64,000 bases of DNA from Verrucomicrobiota bacterium (GTDB lineage: Bacteria; Verrucomicrobiota; Lentisphaeria; JABSQK01; JAJFLO01), in the NCBI GenBank assembly GCA_021772615.1, contig JAJFLQ010000011.1, positions 62,001-126,000 on the forward strand. The letters run 5' to 3'. Below, piece by piece: positions 28,695 through 38,605 of the stretch. The notes under the pieces were generated by a model, which saw only the letters and a program-made list of their open reading frames with translations, did no database searches and was not told the DNA's origin. Numbering within the stretch: position 1 is the first letter of the stretch; every line of letters starts with the position of its first letter. A program made the translations under genes and the position numbers.

Positions 28695-30614
28695 CTATCG
28701 CATGAAGATCTCGTCGCCCGCGGCGATTTCGCCTTCGACTTCGATCGACTCGACGTTTGTTATTCCCGTGGTTACGGCGACCCGCTCGGGAGCGGCCGCA
28801 CCGGCCTTCTTTAACACATAGGCGCGTCCGTCTTCCATGAACACGGTTTCCAGCGGGATCATGATCGCTGTATCGTTGCGGTAGACTTCAACATCCAGAT
28901 CTACTGTCATACCCAAACGGATGATCCCTCGCTCTTCAGGCGTTAATTCGGTAACATCCACGGATATTTCGAAAATAGGGGACCCGCTGCCGGCCAATGC
29001 CTGCGATGAAATATAGGAAATGCGCCCGTTGAGTTTCATATTCGGAAACGCCTCGCCGGAAACCACGACGGCCTGATCGTTCCTGATCTTGTGGACGTCG
29101 ATTTCGTCGACGTTCGAATCGATTCGCAGCCCGGTCATGTCGCCGATGGACAACATGACATCGCCACGGAACACATCGTCGCCCACCCCGAAATATTTAC
29201 CGCCGCCGACCAGCCCGGATCCAGGCAGAATGATGATGCCGGAAATCGGTGCGTAAATCTCGTTCGAGCCGATCATCTGCTCGAGTTCCTGAACTTTCAA
29301 CTGAGCATTTTTGACTTCGAAATCCGCGATCCGTATGCTTTCCTCGTTGGCTTCGTCCAAGGTGGTCTCAAGGCTTTCCTCGGACGCCTGGAAATCTAGT
29401 TTGATCGATTCCAGCTGCTCTGTAGCAGATTCGTATTCGGACGCCGGGATGATGCCCAGCCCTAATAACTTCTCAGTATCCTTAAGGTCCCTTTGTTGTT
29501 TCTCAAGCGCCATTCTCGCCCTGAGAAGTGCACGCCTGGCATCGGTGACTTCCTGACGCTTTTCCCAGTTTTTGAGCCGGTTCAGTTCGTTTTCTGCCCG
29601 TATCAGGTCCGCTTGTGCTTCGCGATGCTGCACCTGCAGGTCGGTTGTGTCAATCCTCGCGACAAGCGTTCCTTTCTCGACGTAACCGCCGTATTCGAAA
29701 TGAATTTCGGAGACTTTGCCATCCAAAGCACTGGCTACATGAATGGTATTGAAAGGCGCCAGCGTCCCGGAGAGATACAGGGAGGATGACAGTGTCCGGG
29801 TAGCTACCGTGTGCGTACCGGAATAGGATTCGCCGGGCGACACGACCGGCTCAGGCGACGAGAACTCGATAAAATTGGCAAGATTCAGTCTGGCTGAATA
29901 CGCGTAAAATCCCAATCCGCAAACGATACCGGCGACCGCAAGCAACACGAAGCTACGGACCAGACTCTCGCGTCGGATACCGGCCTTCAGCTCATTGTTG
30001 CTCTGCTCGATGCGCAGAAAGCTGTCCTGCAACTTCTGTTGTTTGTCCTTAAGTTCCTCATTCAGGCGAATTTCCGCCTCCCGAAGAACCTTGACATGGT
30101 GATAGAGCTGGGCATTCTCTATGGCAATCAATGCCTGCGAGCACAACGCGTCGAGAAGCTTGTTGTCTTTGTCGGAAAAATCACCGCTTTTCTTGTTCAA
30201 GAGCTGAATGACACCGATCCTGTTGCCGCGCGAATCGATCAGCGGCCGGCAGTAAATCATTCTTGTGATAAAGCCCGACTTCTCGTCGATCGTTCGATCG
30301 AAGCGCGGATCGCTGTAGGCATCGTGGATCATGATGCTTTCCCCGGTTTTCATGACCGTTCCGGCGATGCCCTTACCCAGCTTGATACGGATTTCCTTGA
30401 TCTCGTGCTTCTCGGTTCCCTCCGCCACCTTCGACCACAATTCGCCACGATCCTCATCGTACAGAAACAGCGTGGTGCGCTCAGCCTCGATGAATTCCGA
30501 TATTCGGGCTACGATAAGACCCAGCAATGATTCCAGATCTGCAGAGGAATCATCAAATTCGTCATCCTTCTCGTCCTCGGACTGAAGATGCCCGGTGTAA
30601 ATACGTTTTACCAT
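28695..30614 (-). CDS. GAF-domain fused to HlyD/MacA-type membrane-fusion protein
   Basis: A 639-residue protein with an unusual fusion. Residues ~22-185 form a GAF domain (ERTTLFLYDEDRGELWSKVA, GKGIAGTVMKTGE, CRPLIDSRGNRIGVIQLLNK). A short coiled coil (~185-230) leads to one transmembrane helix (SFVLLAVAGIVCGLGFYAYS, ~236-255). The periplasmic part is a membrane-fusion adaptor: a lipoyl half-motif (VASALDGKVSEIHFEYGGYV), a long alpha-hairpin (~350-460), the second half-motif (IYAPISGIIILPG), then beta-barrel and membrane-proximal domains. It should bridge the ABC permease and the TolC-like channel, while the GAF domain would sit in the cytoplasm and could let a small ligand or redox state gate export. 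It lies 17 bp downstream of the TolC gene. Confidence 0.88.
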   Translation of the reverse strand: MVKRIYTGHLQSEDEKDDEFDDSSADLESLLGLIVARISEFIEAERTTLFLYDEDRGELWSKVAEGTEKHEIKEIRIKLGKGIAGTVMKTGESIMIHDAYSDPRFDRTIDEKSGFITRMIYCRPLIDSRGNRIGVIQLLNKKSGDFSDKDNKLLDALCSQALIAIENAQLYHHVKVLREAEIRLNEELKDKQQKLQDSFLRIEQSNNELKAGIRRESLVRSFVLLAVAGIVCGLGFYAYSARLNLANFIEFSSPEPVVSPGESYSGTHTVATRTLSSSLYLSGTLAPFNTIHVASALDGKVSEIHFEYGGYVEKGTLVARIDTTDLQVQHREAQADLIRAENELNRLKNWEKRQEVTDARRALLRARMALEKQQRDLKDTEKLLGLGIIPASEYESATEQLESIKLDFQASEESLETTLDEANEESIRIADFEVKNAQLKVQELEQMIGSNEIYAPISGIIILPGSGLVGGGKYFGVGDDVFRGDVMLSIGDMTGLRIDSNVDEIDVHKIRNDQAVVVSGEAFPNMKLNGRISYISSQALAGSGSPIFEISVDVTELTPEERGIIRLGMTVDLDVEVYRNDTAIMIPLETVFMEDGRAYVLKKAGAAAPERVAVTTGITNVESIEVEGEIAAGDEIFMR

Positions 30615-30631
30615 GGTTTAGCGATTGGTTT

Positions 30632-32179
30632 TCATGGTTGTTCGGCTCGTTCACCGTCTTTGATTCGAATCTTCCAGGTCTCAAGGGTCGTTCCCAGCGT
30701 CTGATCGAACGCGGACAGGGAATTGGCGTAGGCGATAATCGCATCAAGTTCGTCGCTCTGAGCAGCGACCAGATCGTTTTGAAACGACACGACCTGGAAG
30801 TTTGATGATCGACCGGTTTTCAGCTTTTCCTTTTCGATATCGAGTTTCTGCTCGGATAGCCGTCTCGCCATCGCAGCAAGCTTAACTTGCTTCCATTGAA
30901 TTTCAATATTACGCAACGCATCGAGAACCTCGATTTCAATGCTCTCGGTGAGTTCAATCAACGCGATTTCGGCCTGCTTCAACGCGACTTCCGCGTTGAT
31001 CATGGTTTCCTTTCGTGAGAGGTCGCCGTAGAGCGGAATTTCGAGAATCAAGCCGGCAAACCAATCGGTGTTGTCCAGGTGGATGCCGTTTTCGAACGCG
31101 CGTCCGTAGGAAACGTCGTCGCCGAACAGAGAAAAACTGGTATCGAATGAGAGATCCCAGAGCCGTTCATTTTCCGCAACCTTCAGGTCGATCCGAGCGA
31201 TTTCCCGGTCCAGACGACTCTGCAGATAGTCCGGGCGATTCTGAAAGGCCAGGGACAGAGATTGCTGGTAATCGAGCACCACTGGAACCGCTTGCACCTT
31301 TTCGATCGGGTCGATCATCGTGTTCTTGTCGATATCCATGACCTGAAGCAGTTCGAGGCGAGCGGCGTCGAACGCGTTTTCGGAGCTTAGGACGTCGACC
31401 TCCTGATCGGCGATATCGGACTGGGTCTGAATCAACTCCTGACTGGCCATACGGCCGGTCTCGACCAGCGCGTTGTTGATGGTCATCTGTTCCTTCGACC
31501 GCTCCAAAGAGCCACGGCTGATTTCAAGCTGACGTTTGGCCTGCATGAATTCGCGGTAGGCTTCGATAACGGAGAAAACCGTGTCCATTACAGTGGATTT
31601 AAGGGTGAGTATGCGAATGTCCTCGTCGATTCGCGCTATTCTCAAATCCGCCGTGGCAATCTCAACCCCTGCGCCACGCAACAGCGGTTGGCTGAAATTA
31701 ACGCTTGAACTCGTCGCGTACTTGTTGGCATCTGCGGAATCAAACGGCTCTCTACCGGAATTATTCCAGAGAAAACGGAACTCGCCGCCAGTGCGCAGGC
31801 GCTGCAGGATTTCGACATCAACGTCGCCACGGCGCGTGTCAGTGCGATCATTGTTGACGCGAAAAACGGAGTAGGACAGCGCGGGCGTCACGTTGATGTC
31901 AACGGCAAACTCATCCTCGGCAATCTTGAGTTCGAATTTTTCGACGATACGGTCCAGATACGACGTTTCGAGGTCACGGTTATTCTGTAATGCGGTAAAA
32001 ATGCAATCGGCAAGACCCATCGGAACCATGTCCCGCTTGACGCCTGCTTTCCCGGTGTAGCTAACCTGTGTATCGACCGGCCCATCGGCGCCGATAGCTA
32101 CGCCCATACTACAGACCATGACGCACAATGCGCCGATCAGGAACGGACGAGAACTGGATTGTCTGTTGGTGGCGAACAC
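30632..32179 (-). CDS. TolC-family outer-membrane efflux protein
   Basis: The outer-membrane channel of the export operon. Two tandem OEP repeats are visible: long amphipathic helices around MDTVFSVIEAYREFMQAKRQ and SIEIEVLDALRNIEIQWKQV, with strand pairs between (SVNFSQPLLRGAG, LILEIPLYGDLSRKE). The frame is open up to an ATG at 32359, but the first 60 codons are Arg-rich and unlike a signal. GTG at 32179 leads straight into a signal peptide (RPFLIGALCVMVCSMGVAIG), so I prefer it; the ribosome-binding site is weak either way. First gene of the operon. Confidence 0.87.
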   Translation of the reverse strand: MFATNRQSSSRPFLIGALCVMVCSMGVAIGADGPVDTQVSYTGKAGVKRDMVPMGLADCIFTALQNNRDLETSYLDRIVEKFELKIAEDEFAVDINVTPALSYSVFRVNNDRTDTRRGDVDVEILQRLRTGGEFRFLWNNSGREPFDSADANKYATSSSVNFSQPLLRGAGVEIATADLRIARIDEDIRILTLKSTVMDTVFSVIEAYREFMQAKRQLEISRGSLERSKEQMTINNALVETGRMASQELIQTQSDIADQEVDVLSSENAFDAARLELLQVMDIDKNTMIDPIEKVQAVPVVLDYQQSLSLAFQNRPDYLQSRLDREIARIDLKVAENERLWDLSFDTSFSLFGDDVSYGRAFENGIHLDNTDWFAGLILEIPLYGDLSRKETMINAEVALKQAEIALIELTESIEIEVLDALRNIEIQWKQVKLAAMARRLSEQKLDIEKEKLKTGRSSNFQVVSFQNDLVAAQSDELDAIIAYANSLSAFDQTLGTTLETWKIRIKDGERAEQP

Positions 32180-32595
32180 GTGGGGTTCCAGGTGACGGTG
32201 GCGGCCGCGTCGGCTGCAATTTTCGGTTTGTGTCTTATTGGCCGGGATAGTACGTATACCCGGAGAAGACGGTAAATCAATCGACTCGGAGAAAGCCCAC
32301 GAGGTATGAAGAGCCACGGCTGCGTGACGACGACGCACGCGTCGGAGAATTGAATCCACAGTTTACATGAACATCCCTATTCAGAACGATTTCCCATTAC
32401 GGATACGATGCCGCAGGTCGGATGAGGTAGACGCTGTTCGCTTGCATCGGCGCACGCCGCGATTATCTTCCCGCAATACGCGCGGTCCGAGCACGGCCGC
32501 ACGAGCATGCCTTCGTGTTCGGCCATCTTCGATCAATTGGCTCCATGCCGCCCTCACTAAATACATTGTACCTGCCTATGTTACGTCGATCTACG

Positions 32596-34356
32596 ATGAA
32601 GCGCGCCTCTTACTTTCTGGTCATGCTGATCATCCTTTTCCTGTTGACGGAATTGTTTGCCTTCGCGGCGATATCTATCGTTCAAAAACAATGGTTCACG
32701 TATGCAGGTCCCCGCGCAACCCGGGCGCGGCTCACAGGAGGACCAGCGACGAAGAAGGCAGCACAGCGTTATGATTTTATTGCCAATCTGCGTAAGGCAG
32801 AGATCGATGCTCAGGAAGCGCACGACGTGCGCTTATCTTCGTTCAAGATTGGTCAGGAACAGCGTCCGGTCATTGCCGTACAACCAGACTCCGAGATTCG
32901 ATACCACGCCATTCCCATTGGGAAAGATGGGACGTTGTCATTCGGGATCGCGACGAATCCGGCAACATGGAACAAGGACGGCGACGGCGTTGAATTCGAA
33001 GTCCTTGTTTCAGATGACGAATCGGAGCTAACATCGCTGTACACCCGATATATCGACCCCAAACACGTCGCGAAAGACCGAAAATGGCTCGACGAAGGTG
33101 TCGATCTGGGCCGATACGCCGGTGAATACGTGACTATCGTGTTCCGTGTCGGGAGCGGGCCGGAGAATGATCGCATTGCCGATATAGCCGGCTGGAGTAC
33201 GCCGCGCGTCGAATACGGACAACGTCCAACCTTAAGAGTTCAATATGCGCACCATGCCATTCACCCTTTTGTCGGCTATGTCGCGAATCGCACCAGCGCA
33301 CAGGAGCAAAACAGCTTTCATGGTTTTCTCGTTAAGACTGAACCGGCTGATAAGTATCGCTCTCTGGATGAATTAGCAAAAGTCATCACTCACCCGTCCG
33401 AAAATGACATGATAATAGTCATATCCGGCGGCTCCGTGGCGACGTTATTCGGTCATCATGGCACGCGCGCGTTAATCCGTGATCTTCGACGATCTTCTGC
33501 ATACATTGACAAAAATATCATTTTCATTATCGTCGGCCAGGGCGGTTACAAACAGCCGCAGCAACTTATGGGCCTGACCTATTTGCTCTCGCAGGATGCG
33601 CACATTGATCTCGTGATTAATCTGGACGGGTTCAATGACATCGTCCTTGCTGCAGAAGACAATGTTCCCAAGGGCGTATCACCGTTTTTCCCGCGGAATT
33701 GGTACGTAAAAGTGGATAGCCTGTCCTCGCCCGGCATGATGTCGATCGTCGGTGAAATCTGGCACCTGAGGCTACTGCGACGCCGTTCCGCCAAGGTCTT
33801 TGCAACGCATCCGGCCGACTACAGCGTAACCATGAACCTGGTCTGGATGTGCATCGACAACGCGATCAAATCCCGTATCTCCCACAACCACATTGAACTG
33901 AAACAGTTCCGGCCCGAGACCACCAGCTACACCGCATCTGGTCCGCCATACCGCTATGTCGACGACGACACGCTGCGTGAAGACCTGGCGGATTTCTGGA
34001 CACGATGCTCCTTGCAGATGCAAAAGCTTTGCGCGGCCAACAACATTGCGTACTATCACTTTCTTCAGCCGAACCAATATGTCGCGAATTCCAAGACGAT
34101 GAACACGGAGGAACGCCGGCGTGCATTTCGAGATGATCATCCTTACAGAGAACATGTCGAACAGGGGTATCCCCTGCTGATCGATGCCGGGAAATACCTG
34201 GCGAATAACGCCGTCATTTTTCACGACCTTACCATGATCTTTTCCGATGTCGACGAACCGCTTTATATCGACGATTGTTGCCATGTCAACCAACTCGGCA
34301 ACGACATTCTCGCGATCAACATAGCGAAAGCGATATTGGACAACAGGGAGCAATGA
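32596..34356 (+). CDS. Membrane-anchored SGNH-hydrolase-like protein
   Basis: A 586-residue protein with an N-terminal anchor (ASYFLVMLIILFLLTELFAF). A ~180-residue beta domain comes first. The second half looks like an SGNH/GDSL esterase fold: IIVISGGSVATLFG could be block I with the nucleophile Ser, NLDGFND resembles the Asn block, and DDCCHVNQLGNDI near the C-terminus supplies the Asp-x-x-His pair. These enzymes remove acyl groups from polysaccharides or lipids; DHHW/AlgX-like O-acetylation proteins share the architecture. Upstream ATGs at 32515 and 32578 are possible starts, none with a clear ribosome-binding site. It diverges from the TolC operon. Confidence 0.7.
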   Translation: MKRASYFLVMLIILFLLTELFAFAAISIVQKQWFTYAGPRATRARLTGGPATKKAAQRYDFIANLRKAEIDAQEAHDVRLSSFKIGQEQRPVIAVQPDSEIRYHAIPIGKDGTLSFGIATNPATWNKDGDGVEFEVLVSDDESELTSLYTRYIDPKHVAKDRKWLDEGVDLGRYAGEYVTIVFRVGSGPENDRIADIAGWSTPRVEYGQRPTLRVQYAHHAIHPFVGYVANRTSAQEQNSFHGFLVKTEPADKYRSLDELAKVITHPSENDMIIVISGGSVATLFGHHGTRALIRDLRRSSAYIDKNIIFIIVGQGGYKQPQQLMGLTYLLSQDAHIDLVINLDGFNDIVLAAEDNVPKGVSPFFPRNWYVKVDSLSSPGMMSIVGEIWHLRLLRRRSAKVFATHPADYSVTMNLVWMCIDNAIKSRISHNHIELKQFRPETTSYTASGPPYRYVDDDTLREDLADFWTRCSLQMQKLCAANNIAYYHFLQPNQYVANSKTMNTEERRRAFRDDHPYREHVEQGYPLLIDAGKYLANNAVIFHDLTMIFSDVDEPLYIDDCCHVNQLGNDILAINIAKAILDNREQ

Positions 34357-34520
34357 GATAGAGGATACGCAGTTGAAAGCGGTGAACTCCGACGAAATAC
34401 GCACTACACTTGGCGTTTGGACGTCTTAAGTCGACGACGTTGCGCAGCGTTGAGGTACGATTGCAAATGGGGGCGATCGGGCCGAGCGCAGTGTGGTACG
34501 ATGGCGCACAAAGGCAGACG

Positions 34521-34641
34521 GGACGGCGCCAGGAAACTTGGCGCCAAGATTCTGGTGGCCGGTGGCGGACGCTGTAACGCGCCCCATCATCAGGTCGACG
34601 CCAAGCGCTATGCGGGCTCAACCAGGCCGGCGATCGCAGAG
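34521..34641 (+). pseudogene. Fragment of an HI0933-like flavoprotein
   Basis: About 40 residues read GARKLGAKILVAGGGRCN followed by VDAKRYAGSTRPAI. GxKILxxGGGRCNxTxH is the signature of the HI0933/BaiN-type FAD oxidoreductases. Nothing of the family precedes or follows, so this is a gene scrap inside a repeat-rich intergenic region. Confidence 0.6.
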
Positions 34642-34879
34642 CGGTCATCATATACTTCGACGGTGACCGTACGTGAATCCACAGTCACGCCGAATTTTGT
34701 AAGAATGCCGTCCAGACAACGCAAATAGCGTGCTGAACATGACCATCAAGCATGTTTTCTGTATTGTCGCGTTCATCGGTAGGTGGCGGGCTCCTTCGAT
34801 TGCGATTGTTATACATGAAAAGACTCTGATGCAATTACACGAATGCATGTCGATGTCAACACGCAACACTGGCAACGAA

Positions 34880-35040
34880 ATTGCGTGAAGTACCAACACA
34901 ACTAAAGTGTGAATGCCAACACCGCAACGTGCGCGATCCGTTCGCGCTTCATCGTGCTTGCGCCATACCGGGCGCATCACCAGCCGTGACACAAACGCCA
35001 TAACTGGAGTTGTGAACCAACGAAGGGCGTAAGCCAGACC
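34880..35040. repeat. Dispersed intergenic repeat block
   Basis: Carries CACAACTAAAGTGTGAATGC (34897-34916), CGCGCTTCATCGTGCTTGCG (~34942) and GGAGTTGTGAACCAACGAAG (~35004), the full set of strings of the dispersed family. The remaining sequence between 34357 and 35109, apart from the flavoprotein fragment, holds nothing recognisable. Confidence 0.6.
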
Positions 35041-35109
35041 GTTGTTTCCAGGGATACGAGCGGGAATACGGCAGAGGCGTGCCGAGACGCGGTCTTTCGT
35101 CAGCACTCA

Positions 35110-36282
35110 TCAACCGGTCACGGCCATCGATTTCATCTCCATCGCCGCCAATGCGTAACCACCGTCAGCGCCGTCGACGAAGTGATAGTGTTCACCGGAT
35201 CGTTCGTGAATGAGGCAGGTTATGAGTGCTGATGTCGAGGTATGTATCCCATAGATTAGGTGCTGCCCTTCCCTCTCGCCGTCGAGATAGTCGCGCAGCT
35301 TCCGGCGACACTCCCGCGTTCCCGAAAGAACGAGACGCAGCGTCCCATCGAACTTACGGAAATCGGTGTTTGCGGCCAATGCGGCTCGATACGTCCCCCA
35401 ATCTGTGTCACCGGTCCTGATTCCGCATCTCATCAAAATACAGCCGGCAAGGACATCCCATCGTAAGCGCACAGCGTACCGCAGCCGATGCAGTATACGT
35501 CGCCCGGTCGTCCGAATACTGCTTTCATAGCGGAGACTCGAAGCCTGCATGGCCAACCGCAAGAGGTCCTCGGTAACCGGCCGGCAGTGGACGGAATCAC
35601 CGTAGATTGTTCGTATACGATCCAGCACACGCCTGTACACAGCTTCGGTCTTCCGGTCATCTGTTGCCATTGCCTTGACGATTAGCGATATGATTTCACC
35701 ACGGGCGCTGGGTATGGCGTCCCACCGGCACTCAAGACCGGTGTAGTCGGCTTCGCCGGCCGGCACATCGTCGGGAACCAGCCAGCGCGACGGCTCCTGA
35801 TCGTTTTTGATACTTGACTCGGCGAATTCCAGGCCGCCGCCGCGGAACGCAGCCTGCGTGCAATGTGGTGAGATGCGATGGCAGGTTACGAGGACATTGA
35901 ATCCCTTATCAAGGATGGCTGACATAGGGATGATCCCCGCGCGAAGATGCAGACCGAATTCGACTCGCGCCATGCGCTTTGTCGCGATCAATGCCGCACT
36001 AACCACCTGAACCACGGAGGCCGGCACGCAAAGTGACGCGCCGTCTCCGCCAAACACATAAGGAACCCGCAATGGTTTGATCGCGTTTAGCACCGCGCTG
36101 ATGATGGATACGCCGACGACATTTACGGCCTTATAACGCCCCTCGCGAATCGCTGCGGTCGACCCTTTGATATCTGCTACGACCACATGCCAGTCGTCGG
36201 GCAGTTCGTGATAGTGACGGAAATCCACGATTTCATCGAAAGAATCCAGGACTGGCAGGCGCAGATAAAAATCGCAATTCAT
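35110..36282 (-). CDS. DUF3095 family protein
   Basis: A 390-residue cytosolic protein. The N-terminal block ELPDDWHVVVADIKGSTAAI, then GRYKAVNVVG and PYVFGGDGASLCVP, is the diagnostic pattern of DUF3095, a family distantly related to class III nucleotide cyclases (the ADIKGST and GGDGA strands correspond to the metal- and substrate-binding strands). Whether it makes a cyclic nucleotide is unknown. Length matches the family. It stands alone between a repeat block and the pseudopilin gene. Confidence 0.85.
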   Translation of the reverse strand: MNCDFYLRLPVLDSFDEIVDFRHYHELPDDWHVVVADIKGSTAAIREGRYKAVNVVGVSIISAVLNAIKPLRVPYVFGGDGASLCVPASVVQVVSAALIATKRMARVEFGLHLRAGIIPMSAILDKGFNVLVTCHRISPHCTQAAFRGGGLEFAESSIKNDQEPSRWLVPDDVPAGEADYTGLECRWDAIPSARGEIISLIVKAMATDDRKTEAVYRRVLDRIRTIYGDSVHCRPVTEDLLRLAMQASSLRYESSIRTTGRRILHRLRYAVRLRWDVLAGCILMRCGIRTGDTDWGTYRAALAANTDFRKFDGTLRLVLSGTRECRRKLRDYLDGEREGQHLIYGIHTSTSALITCLIHERSGEHYHFVDGADGGYALAAMEMKSMAVTG

Positions 36283-36439
36283 GGCGTGGATGATCCGCGT
36301 GGGCGGTGTATTACCGTACGAGACGGAGTGAAATGTGGGGCGAGCGCACTTTTCAACGGCCCCGGACTCAGCCAGGAGTGGCCGAGCTACAGCGAACCGC
36401 TCACAAGATGAACATGCTCCGCCGCCAAGCTTTCAATAA

Positions 36440-37429
36440 CTATAACTCGGTGAGTGCGGATTCTGAAATCTGGTAGGTGACCTCACCCGTCTGGGTTTGA
36501 TTCTCTGCCACCTGACCGTTCAGCGTATGGCTTAGTCGATACGAATGGAAATATTCTATATCGATGGATCCTCCGAAGCCATCGTTCGGATTCCAATCCA
36601 GTTCTGTGCTGTTTTTTGCCGGATTCGATACAACCTCGATATTGCAATATGATAGACTTGTGACGAGTCGAACCGGTTGTGCCGAAGAAACCTCGCATTC
36701 CTGCTGGCTATTGGTTTGCGGATCGAGGTCATATCCAATAACAATCTGGAACTGACCGTATCCGGAATTTTCGAACGGGTCGTAAGACGCCGCGATAAAA
36801 TAGGCGCCGTTGTTACCGTATAGCGTGGCCTCATTGCCGTCGCTGCTGGTGATAATCACGGCTTCGCTGTCGTTCAGTAGAAATCCTGGTTGTACGCTGT
36901 TGTTGGCGTGTGTAATGGAGATTGGCACGACATCGTCATCGACTACCTGGCTGAGGGCAGTGACCCTCGCATCGGCAAAAACCGCCAGCGAGCCTATACG
37001 GGCGTGCCAACCACATACCAGCAGCGGATCGGCCGGACGAATTGTCATCGGATGTCCACCGAGATATCCGTTGGAATACGTATTCCCTTCCCGGTTCACA
37101 TCCATCGGACAACGTATATCGTCGGCGCTCTTAAGATAGCCGGCATGACGCAACGTACTGACCACAGGTTCCGCAGCAAATGGGTAAATGTCGTGATCAT
37201 CCGCGTAGGCTTTCAGTGCCATGCCGATGGCAAACAGATTAAATTCGCAGGTCGACCTGTGGGACGCTGTGCGGGCCTCGTTCAGCGCGGGCATGAGCAT
37301 GACGCTGAGGATAGAGATCACACCGATTGACAACACGGCTTCGGCGAATGAAAACGTAAAACACCGTTTCCGTTCGGCGACGCGGACGTGAGTAGTGCGA
37401 GCGGATGCCAGCGTTTCATTTGATTTCAT
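36440..37429 (-). CDS. Type II secretion/type IV pilus pseudopilin-like protein
   Basis: A 329-residue protein with a long basic leader (~26 residues), then a prepilin-type segment FSFAEAVLSIGVISILSVML with the conserved Glu at the fifth position after cleavage, followed by MPALNEAR and the SHRSTCEFNL...GMALKAYADDHD helix typical of the H-x9-DG pseudopilins of planctomycetes and relatives. The C-terminal half (~170-329) is a beta-rich domain of unknown role that lacks the usual H-x9-DG block. It would be processed by a prepilin peptidase, not encoded here. Confidence 0.78.
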   Translation of the reverse strand: MKSNETLASARTTHVRVAERKRCFTFSFAEAVLSIGVISILSVMLMPALNEARTASHRSTCEFNLFAIGMALKAYADDHDIYPFAAEPVVSTLRHAGYLKSADDIRCPMDVNREGNTYSNGYLGGHPMTIRPADPLLVCGWHARIGSLAVFADARVTALSQVVDDDVVPISITHANNSVQPGFLLNDSEAVIITSSDGNEATLYGNNGAYFIAASYDPFENSGYGQFQIVIGYDLDPQTNSQQECEVSSAQPVRLVTSLSYCNIEVVSNPAKNSTELDWNPNDGFGGSIDIEYFHSYRLSHTLNGQVAENQTQTGEVTYQISESALTEL

Positions 37430-37999
37430 GCTACGGCTTCGGCCAACTCCAGCAAACGTTGTATTGTTTACGACCCTTTATTCCTATTCCGCTACTATCC
37501 GGTGATTCAAATTCAAACCAGCCGGGATCACGTCCCTGCGTAGGGTCTTGCCGCATCCCCTCGTAATAGCATTATACGTACCATAATTAAAGGCGTTACT
37601 TGAGATGCATCAAACAAAACAATGGCGCCTCGCAGACAATGAACTCCGATGCCAACGGATCGCGCAAGTCGTACTGTTGGAGTTCGCACTTTAGTGTGGG
37701 TTTCACGCTATGTACAGCAATAGGTGCGGCGCAAGCACGCTGAAGCGCGAACGGATAGCGCAACGGGCAACCTGCTTCAGCATCCGATTCTCCACGTCCT
37801 TGCGTGTACCTCGACCAGGTTCGGTCAGGTCTAACGTCGTAACTTGGCATTGCAAATCGAGGGTTGATGCCGTACCTTGGCGTTGTTAACGGCGTTGACG
37901 ATGACAAGAATAGTGTCTGAGGTTTTGTCAACCATCTTTTACAGCCGGCAAGGTTGCAACGGCTGCTTTTGAAAATTGATCTCGATATAATGGAACGAT
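37430..37999. other. Intergenic with dispersed repeat (37638-37775)
   Basis: No gene recognised. TTGGAGTTCGCACTTTAGTG (37678-37697) and GTGCGGCGCAAGCACGCTGA (~37721-37740) are copies of the dispersed repeat in the reverse orientation. The leader of the LemA operon occupies the last ~60 bases, with GGAACG as a possible ribosome-binding site. Confidence 0.45.
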
Positions 38000-38605
38000 A
38001 TGATGCAAACCAAAAACTTGATTCTAGCCGCTGCTATACTGGGGCTGTCGCTATTCACCACAGGCTGCGGCGTCCGTGCAATTCCCAAACAGAAAAATGC
38101 CGTTGAGGCCGCGCTTGCCGAGATCACAAACCAGTACAAGCGACGCGCAGATCTGATTCCCAACCTCGTGCAGACCGTCAAGGGCTACGCGAAACACGAA
38201 CAGGGCACACTCGAAGCAGTGGTTGCAGCACGGGCGAAAGCAACACAGACGACGATCGATCCATCCAATCTCAGCGCCGACCAGATTTCACAGTTTCAGG
38301 CGGCACAGGGCGGATTATCCCAGGCATTGGGTAAACTCATGGTTGTGGTCGAAAAATATCCGGACTTGAAGGCAGACCGAAACTTTCGTGAACTCCAGGC
38401 ACAATTGGAGGGAACAGAGAATCGTATTACGGTAGCGCGGCAGCGCTATATCGAAAGCATCAAGATCTTCAACGACCTGGTGACGGTGCCCCCGGAAAGC
38501 TGGGTGAATTCGGCCTTTTATAAACACGCGAAAATGCCTCAATGGGAAGTGGCAGAGGAAGAAAAGGCAAAGATCGAAATCACACCGAATGTGTCGTTTG
38601 AATAG
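38000..38605 (+). CDS. lemA: LemA family protein
   Basis: A 201-residue lipoprotein-like LemA protein. The N-terminal segment ends in FTTGC, a lipobox-like site. Core family blocks are NAVEAALAEITNQYKRRADL, IPNLVQTVKGYAKHEQ and AQLEGTENRITVARQRYIES, forming a long helical bundle. LemA proteins typically sit beside TPM-domain proteins, as here (two TPM genes overlap downstream), and are implicated in envelope maintenance, though the biochemical role is not established. It is the first gene of a three-gene operon with overlapping ends. Confidence 0.93.
   Translation: MMQTKNLILAAAILGLSLFTTGCGVRAIPKQKNAVEAALAEITNQYKRRADLIPNLVQTVKGYAKHEQGTLEAVVAARAKATQTTIDPSNLSADQISQFQAAQGGLSQALGKLMVVVEKYPDLKADRNFRELQAQLEGTENRITVARQRYIESIKIFNDLVTVPPESWVNSAFYKHAKMPQWEVAEEEKAKIEITPNVSFE

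Noticed and set aside
37986..37991. TATAAT as -10 box of the lemA operon
   Set aside because: It lies only 8 bases before the ATG, overlapping the ribosome-binding region, and has no -35 box at the right spacing.
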